Shown here in pieces: positions 59,999 through 64,000 of a stretch of 64,000 nt of DNA (positions are counted from its first letter, which is position 1; each line of letters starts with the position of its first letter). The notes under the pieces are model-generated. The model did no database searches and was not told the origin of the DNA. It saw only the letters and a list, made by a program, of their open reading frames with translations. The translations under genes were made by a program, and so were the position numbers. Origin of the DNA: Nitrobacter winogradskyi (GTDB taxonomy: Bacteria; Pseudomonadota; Alphaproteobacteria; Rhizobiales; Xanthobacteraceae); NCBI RefSeq assembly GCF_006539545.1, contig NZ_BJNF01000029.1:1-64000 (forward strand), in the 5' to 3' direction.

Positions 59999-62310
59999 AC
60001 AGGGCGGCGCAGATCGCCTGGTGGGTGGCGCAGGTCGAGGCCGCCCGGACAGTCGTCGGCACGGCCGCCCAGTCGCGGCGGCAGCCGCGAGGCTTCGTCG
60101 GCCTTGACGAGGAGCCTCGACGTCGCGTGCCGCGCGTCGCGCCGCGTCCCAAATCGCCGCCGTCGGACCGGGTCATCCGCGGCCAGACGATTACCGGCGG
60201 CCGCGACGAGGAGCGCTCGCGATCATTGCCGGCGTCGTCCGCCGGGGGCGGCGGCGGTGGAGCGGCTGCCGGCCGTCCCTCCGCGCAGTCGCCAATCTCC
60301 GGCGGTTTTGGCGCGGGAGGGCAGGTTGCGGTCGGCCGCGCCCGGCAGCTCGCCTCCGGCTACCAGCCGGCCGTCATCAAGGTTCTGTCCTACGCCCACG
60401 GTACCGTCCGGGCCACCAAGACAGGGCAGTACGTGCAGCGCGAGGACGTGCCGCTCGAGACTTACGACGGGCGGATGCTGACGGACCGCGAGGCGGTCGC
60501 CGACGAGATTAAGGCCTGGTCGGTCAACTTCTCGAAGCGGGCGGAGAGCCGGGACGTCAGCGCCGTCCGCCTGTTGCTGCGCGGCGTGAAGGATGGCGAA
60601 GAGGGACGCGACGCCTACGAGAAGGCGATCGCAGCCGGCTTCGCGGGGCACCGCTACGCCTACCGGATCGACGCGACGTCGTCAGGCGAGCTCGAGGCGC
60701 GTCTGGTCGTCGCGTTGGCGGGGCCGCCGAAGGAGCGGTTTCGGGTTCGCGAGGAGCGGGTGGGGGACCAGGAGAACGGCTTCACCCGCAAGCGCTTCGA
60801 CATGGCGTCGGAAGGGAAGATCAAGGACCGCATCCACGCGGCGACTGGCGTCGACACACAGACGATCGGCGTGTCGCCCGGAATGACTAACCACGGACGC
60901 AGCGGCGTCACCTACCGCCTCAACAAACTCATCGCGCAAGGCGCGGCCGTCGACGACAAGGGCAAGGCCGTCGCCAACGTCGCCGACACGCGGATCGCGG
61001 CGCGCAAGTGGGCCCCTTCGCTGCGGTCGCAGTCGGTGCGCGACACGATGCACCTGATGCTGTCGGCGAAGGCGGGCACCGACGTCGAGGCGCTACGGCG
61101 CGCCGCGCGCAGCTTCCTGCACGACCGCTTCGGCGACCACAAGTTCATGTTCGGCATCCACGTCGACAAGGAGGCGGCCGGCCACATCCACGTCCACGCG
61201 GTTATCGCCGCGAAGAGCGAATCCGGTCAGAAATTGCACCCGGGCCCGGAGACGTTTCGCGAGTGGCGCGCGGCCTACGCGCAGCACGCCCAGGCGGAGG
61301 GGCTTCGCATCGTCGCGACGGCGGCGCGGGAGCGGGCGTCCTCGCAAAGCTACGGCCCGAAGGACAAGGCTATCGTCGACGCCGCCGACCGGCCCCGTCC
61401 ATCGCGAGAGGCGCGGGATCGGGCTTACGCCGCCGATCCCGCTAATCGAAACTTGATCAACAATGCGCGGCAACGCATCGCAACCGCCCTTTCCAACCCG
61501 ATACGCTTGCCCATGTCGCCGCCAGACCGCAGAGCCGTGAGCGAGAGCGTGCTGGCTTGGCGCACCGTGGCGGCCGAGCAGCCCGCGAACCCGCAAGCGA
61601 AAGACATGCTGGAGCGGCTGCTGGTGGCTCAGGCGGTCGGCGGCATCCTGCAGGCGATCGGGAAGCGCGTCGAGCACCTAACCAAAAAGGACGCCGCAAT
61701 GGCGATCACATCGGAGCAGATGGCGAAGGACCTTCGGACCATGACCGATGCGGTGTCGCGGACAAGCGACCTGCTCGACGGCCAGACGAAGCAGCAGTTC
61801 CGCGAGACGTCCGCGCGATACCTGGAAACGCTCGCGAACAGGATCGACCTGCAGCGGGCCCAGGAGCGCGGCGTCCAGCAGCTCAGCCGACGCGAGATGG
61901 AGGCGATCGTCGGGGAAAACGCGGACAGGCTCGTCGCCCGCGCTCAGGACGTCAGCGCGCAGGAGCGGCGCGAAGTCCCCGCAGCCGAGCGTTTCGCTGA
62001 CCGCGCGCGCGATGCGAATCGGCGACAGGAAGCGAACGCCGCCATGGATCCGACTTCGCAGCGGGAGCTCCGCGCCGAAAGGGCGATCGTCGCCGGTTCG
62101 CAGCAGTCGGCCGCCAGGGACGTCCGCGAGGCCGCGGCGGCCGCGGACGCGGCGCGCATGATCGCCGGGCACCCGGAGCAGACAATTCCCGATGCCCTGG
62201 TCCAGACGGACGCTCTTGCAAAGCTGCGATCGGAGCAAGAACGGATCGTACAGGAGCTGGAGGCTGCGAAAGGCGACACCCAGTCGATCAAAGGCCAGCG
62301 GCAACGGTGA
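59995..62310 (+). CDS. Relaxase / mobilisation nuclease (MOBP/VirD2-like)
   Basis: 771 residues. The metal-binding histidine triad GHIHVHAVI (about 396-404) and MHLMLSAKAGTDVEALRRAA just upstream are relaxase motifs. The residues before (1-130) are low-complexity and arginine/proline-rich with no clear catalytic tyrosine at the very start, so the nucleophile must lie later (for example AYAHGTVRA-type or YVQRED region near 130-140). The C-terminal half is charged and coiled. Nicks oriT and leads the strand into the recipient; T4SS genes are not in this window. Confidence 0.8.
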   Translation: MNRAAQIAWWVAQVEAARTVVGTAAQSRRQPRGFVGLDEEPRRRVPRVAPRPKSPPSDRVIRGQTITGGRDEERSRSLPASSAGGGGGGAAAGRPSAQSPISGGFGAGGQVAVGRARQLASGYQPAVIKVLSYAHGTVRATKTGQYVQREDVPLETYDGRMLTDREAVADEIKAWSVNFSKRAESRDVSAVRLLLRGVKDGEEGRDAYEKAIAAGFAGHRYAYRIDATSSGELEARLVVALAGPPKERFRVREERVGDQENGFTRKRFDMASEGKIKDRIHAATGVDTQTIGVSPGMTNHGRSGVTYRLNKLIAQGAAVDDKGKAVANVADTRIAARKWAPSLRSQSVRDTMHLMLSAKAGTDVEALRRAARSFLHDRFGDHKFMFGIHVDKEAAGHIHVHAVIAAKSESGQKLHPGPETFREWRAAYAQHAQAEGLRIVATAARERASSQSYGPKDKAIVDAADRPRPSREARDRAYAADPANRNLINNARQRIATALSNPIRLPMSPPDRRAVSESVLAWRTVAAEQPANPQAKDMLERLLVAQAVGGILQAIGKRVEHLTKKDAAMAITSEQMAKDLRTMTDAVSRTSDLLDGQTKQQFRETSARYLETLANRIDLQRAQERGVQQLSRREMEAIVGENADRLVARAQDVSAQERREVPAAERFADRARDANRRQEANAAMDPTSQRELRAERAIVAGSQQSAARDVREAAAAADAARMIAGHPEQTIPDALVQTDALAKLRSEQERIVQELEAAKGDTQSIKGQRQR

Positions 62311-62378
62311 CCGGAGTTCGGATGAGGCATGAGGTGAGCCCGATTCATGAGGTCGAGCCTCTGCCTTCTGAGCTCAAA

Positions 62379-62519
62379 TCAGCGGAACGCTATCCGCCGC
62401 CAAGCGGTAGCTATGAAGCCGAAGATCGCCGCCAGCATCAGCAGAATAACTACGAGCGCTAGCCCGAGGCGGTGCGCGGCGAAGAACACCGGCGACCACA
62501 GGATGAGCGCGAGTTGCGC
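62379..62519 (-). pseudogene. tspO: tspO-like remnant
   Basis: Minus-strand reading AQLALILWSPVFFAAHRLGL then ALVVILLMLAAIFGFIATAW is the Trp-rich middle of a TspO/MBR outer-envelope protein. It is preceded by an in-frame TAA and no start, and ends early at RRIAFR. Only about 46 codons survive, so it is a decayed fragment. Confidence 0.5.
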
Positions 62520-62603
62520 TTACCAGACCCACGTCGGCCAGCCACGGCGATTGCATTCGAAGGTGCGCCTGCACTACGGAAAACCAGCCTTGCGCGGGCG
62601 TGA

Positions 62604-63581
62604 TTAGGCGGCCTTCTCGACCTCGATAGTCACATGCGAGAGCTCGTGAATATGGGCCAGCTTTTCCCGGTAAATAGATGGCTCTTGCGGGACAGCTGTG
62701 CGAATTGACACGATAGCCCCATGATGGCCGGGGCCAAGCTGCCAGACATGCAGATCGGTAATCCTGTCACCCTCGCCCTCGATGACCTCACGGATTTCCT
62801 CCGGCAATTCCTCGTCGGCCGGAACATAGTCGAGCAGCACCCGGCCGGCATCGCGGATGAGGCCCCAAGACCACCGGGCGATAACCAGACCGCCGACAAT
62901 GCCCATGGCAGGGTCCATCCAGTCCCAGCCGTAGAGGCTTCCAAGCACCAAGGCGACAATTGCCAGCACAGAGGTTAGGGCGTCCGCCAACACATGGAGA
63001 TAGGCTGCTCGCAGATTGTTGTCGCCTGCATGTTCTCCGTGATCGTGGACATGCGGACGCGCGTGATCGTGATCGGGATCGGGCGAATGCCCATGGTGAT
63101 GGCCATGCCCATGATGCAAGTGGTCATCACGCAAGAGCCATGCGCAAAGGAGGTTCACCCCTAGGCCAATGACGGCAACGTTGATCGCCTGCGGGAAATT
63201 GATCGCCACCGGGCTGTAGAAGCGCAGCAGGCTTTCCCATCCGATCAGCAGGGCAATAAGAGCCAACACAACGGCACTGGCAAAGGCGGCCAGTTCGCCA
63301 AGCTTGCCCGTTCCAAAGGTGAAGCGTGGATTCCTCGCGTTCTTGCGGGCATAGAGATAGGCGAGCGCGGCAATAAGCATCGCGGCGGCATGGGTGGACA
63401 TGTGCCAGCCATCAGCCACAAGGGCCATAGAGCCGTATATCGACCCGGCCGCGATCTCGGCCACCATCATCGTTGCCGTGATCGCAATGACAATCCATGT
63501 CCTGCGCTCGTTGCGCTCGTGATTGTCGCCCAAGAAAATATGCTCGTGTGGGCTCGAAAGCCGCGCGGAATGATCGGTCAT
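62604..63581 (-). CDS. dmeF: DmeF cobalt/nickel efflux transporter (CDF family)
   Basis: 325 residues with six membrane segments. Metal site: ALVADGWHMSTHAAAML (Asp/His/His of helix II) and YLHVLADALTSVLAIV (helix V). Between helices IV and V a histidine-rich loop (HHGHGHHHGHSPDPDHDHAR) is typical of DmeF. C-terminal cytosolic ferredoxin-like domain. Overlaps dmeR as ATGA; exports Co(II) and Ni(II). Confidence 0.9.
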   Translation of the reverse strand: MTDHSARLSSPHEHIFLGDNHERNERRTWIVIAITATMMVAEIAAGSIYGSMALVADGWHMSTHAAAMLIAALAYLYARKNARNPRFTFGTGKLGELAAFASAVVLALIALLIGWESLLRFYSPVAINFPQAINVAVIGLGVNLLCAWLLRDDHLHHGHGHHHGHSPDPDHDHARPHVHDHGEHAGDNNLRAAYLHVLADALTSVLAIVALVLGSLYGWDWMDPAMGIVGGLVIARWSWGLIRDAGRVLLDYVPADEELPEEIREVIEGEGDRITDLHVWQLGPGHHGAIVSIRTAVPQEPSIYREKLAHIHELSHVTIEVEKAA

Positions 63582-63856
63582 TTTAGATACGCCCTAACGA
63601 CCTCGATCAACTCGGCCGCACCTTGCGCCCGCGCTGCATTGTCGTCTTTGTCGGGGTTGGAAACATGCTCGCGGATATGATCCTCGATCAACTCGGCCGT
63701 CAGGCCGCTGACTGCGCCGCGCACGGAAGCCGCGAGGTTTAGAACCTGGCCGCAGGAGGCGTCGGCCTCCAAGGATCGCTCGATAGCTTCGATCTGCCCT
63801 TTGAGGCGGCGCACACGTGCGAGCAGCTTGGTTTTGTTCTTCGTAGTATGAGACAT
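63578..63856 (-). CDS. dmeR: DmeR/RcnR-type metal-responsive repressor
   Basis: 92 residues from ATG 63856. CsoR/RcnR fold: LLARVRRLKGQIEAIERSLE, CGQVLNLAASVRGAVSGLTA (conserved Cys) and HIREHVSNP (His ligands). Represses itself and dmeF until Co/Ni binds. The G-tract operator lies directly upstream. Confidence 0.9.
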   Translation of the reverse strand: MSHTTKNKTKLLARVRRLKGQIEAIERSLEADASCGQVLNLAASVRGAVSGLTAELIEDHIREHVSNPDKDDNAARAQGAAELIEVVRAYLK

Positions 63857-63857
63857 G

Positions 63858-63872
63858 ATATAGGGGGGTATC
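63858..63872. promoter_or_regulatory. DmeR operator (G-tract)
   Basis: ATATAGGGGGGTATC, six G flanked by AT-rich inverted ends, as in RcnR/DmeR sites, immediately upstream of the dmeR start. Confidence 0.75.
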
Positions 63873-64000
63873 CTATTATCGGGTAGAAGGCAAACTTCCA
63901 TTACGGGCGATCTGAGCGTGACTTGATGTAATTTGCAGCCAAGAGACTTGAGATAACGTCCGTTGTCCCGCATGGCATCTGCGACGATCCGCAGCATTGC

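Noticed and set aside
62347-62607. 86-aa plus-strand frame
   Set aside because: It is antisense to the tspO remnant and has no ribosome binding site.

Overview
The window reads as part of a large, GC-rich alphaproteobacterial plasmid, most likely from Hyphomicrobiales (Rhizobium/Bradyrhizobium/Nitrobacter-type hosts). The main reasons are a repABC replication operon (known only from Alphaproteobacteria), plasmid families typical of that order (DUF1419, DUF3085, DUF736, DUF1612, a giant methyltransferase-helicase, ArdC), and a mobC-relaxase pair. No rRNA, tRNA or convincing CRISPR array was seen.

Layout. 1-2.4 kb: secreted proteins, including two paralogues and a lysozyme-like protein. 2.4-4.6 kb: small ORFs and a roughly 0.7 kb stretch rich in inverted repeats with no convincing gene. 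4.7-11.4 kb: a 6.7 kb unit bounded by a perfect 28-bp inverted repeat; it holds three overlapping tyrosine recombinases (a RIT, recombinase-in-trio, element) and an arsenic operon arsR-arsC-arsC-acr3-arsH. 11.6-26.5 kb: plasmid backbone with a Toprim primase-like protein, DUF1419, DUF3085, a 1,700-aa methyltransferase-helicase, a ParB-like protein, a tightly overlapped operon of five small genes, ArdC antirestriction protein and DUF736.

26.5-50.5 kb: a defence and stability island. It holds PrlF-YhaV, SbcCD, a three-gene module (small protein / SMC-like ATPase / DCL-family protein with an HNH-like motif) lying next to a 20-codon stub of xthA, an ABC-three-component-like operon (PD-(D/E)xK effector / middle protein / Rad50-like ATPase), an IS256-family element nested in an IS5-family element, an AbiEi/AbiEii pair, a DUF1612 protein, Phd-VapC, DUF433-DUF5615, and a tyrosine integrase.

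50.5-64 kb: repABC with parS-like sites and a repB-repC antisense RNA; an SSB; two XRE regulators; a second complete repC with its own antisense RNA; a ParA with a small partner; a divergent mobC-relaxase pair; a tspO remnant; and a DmeR-DmeF cobalt/nickel efflux pair. A similar palindromic element lies at three promoters of this segment (55954, 56389, 59428). Two repC systems, each with its own antisense RNA and partition-type genes, suggest two fused replicons.

All names rest on reading motifs and gene order by eye; no database search was run.
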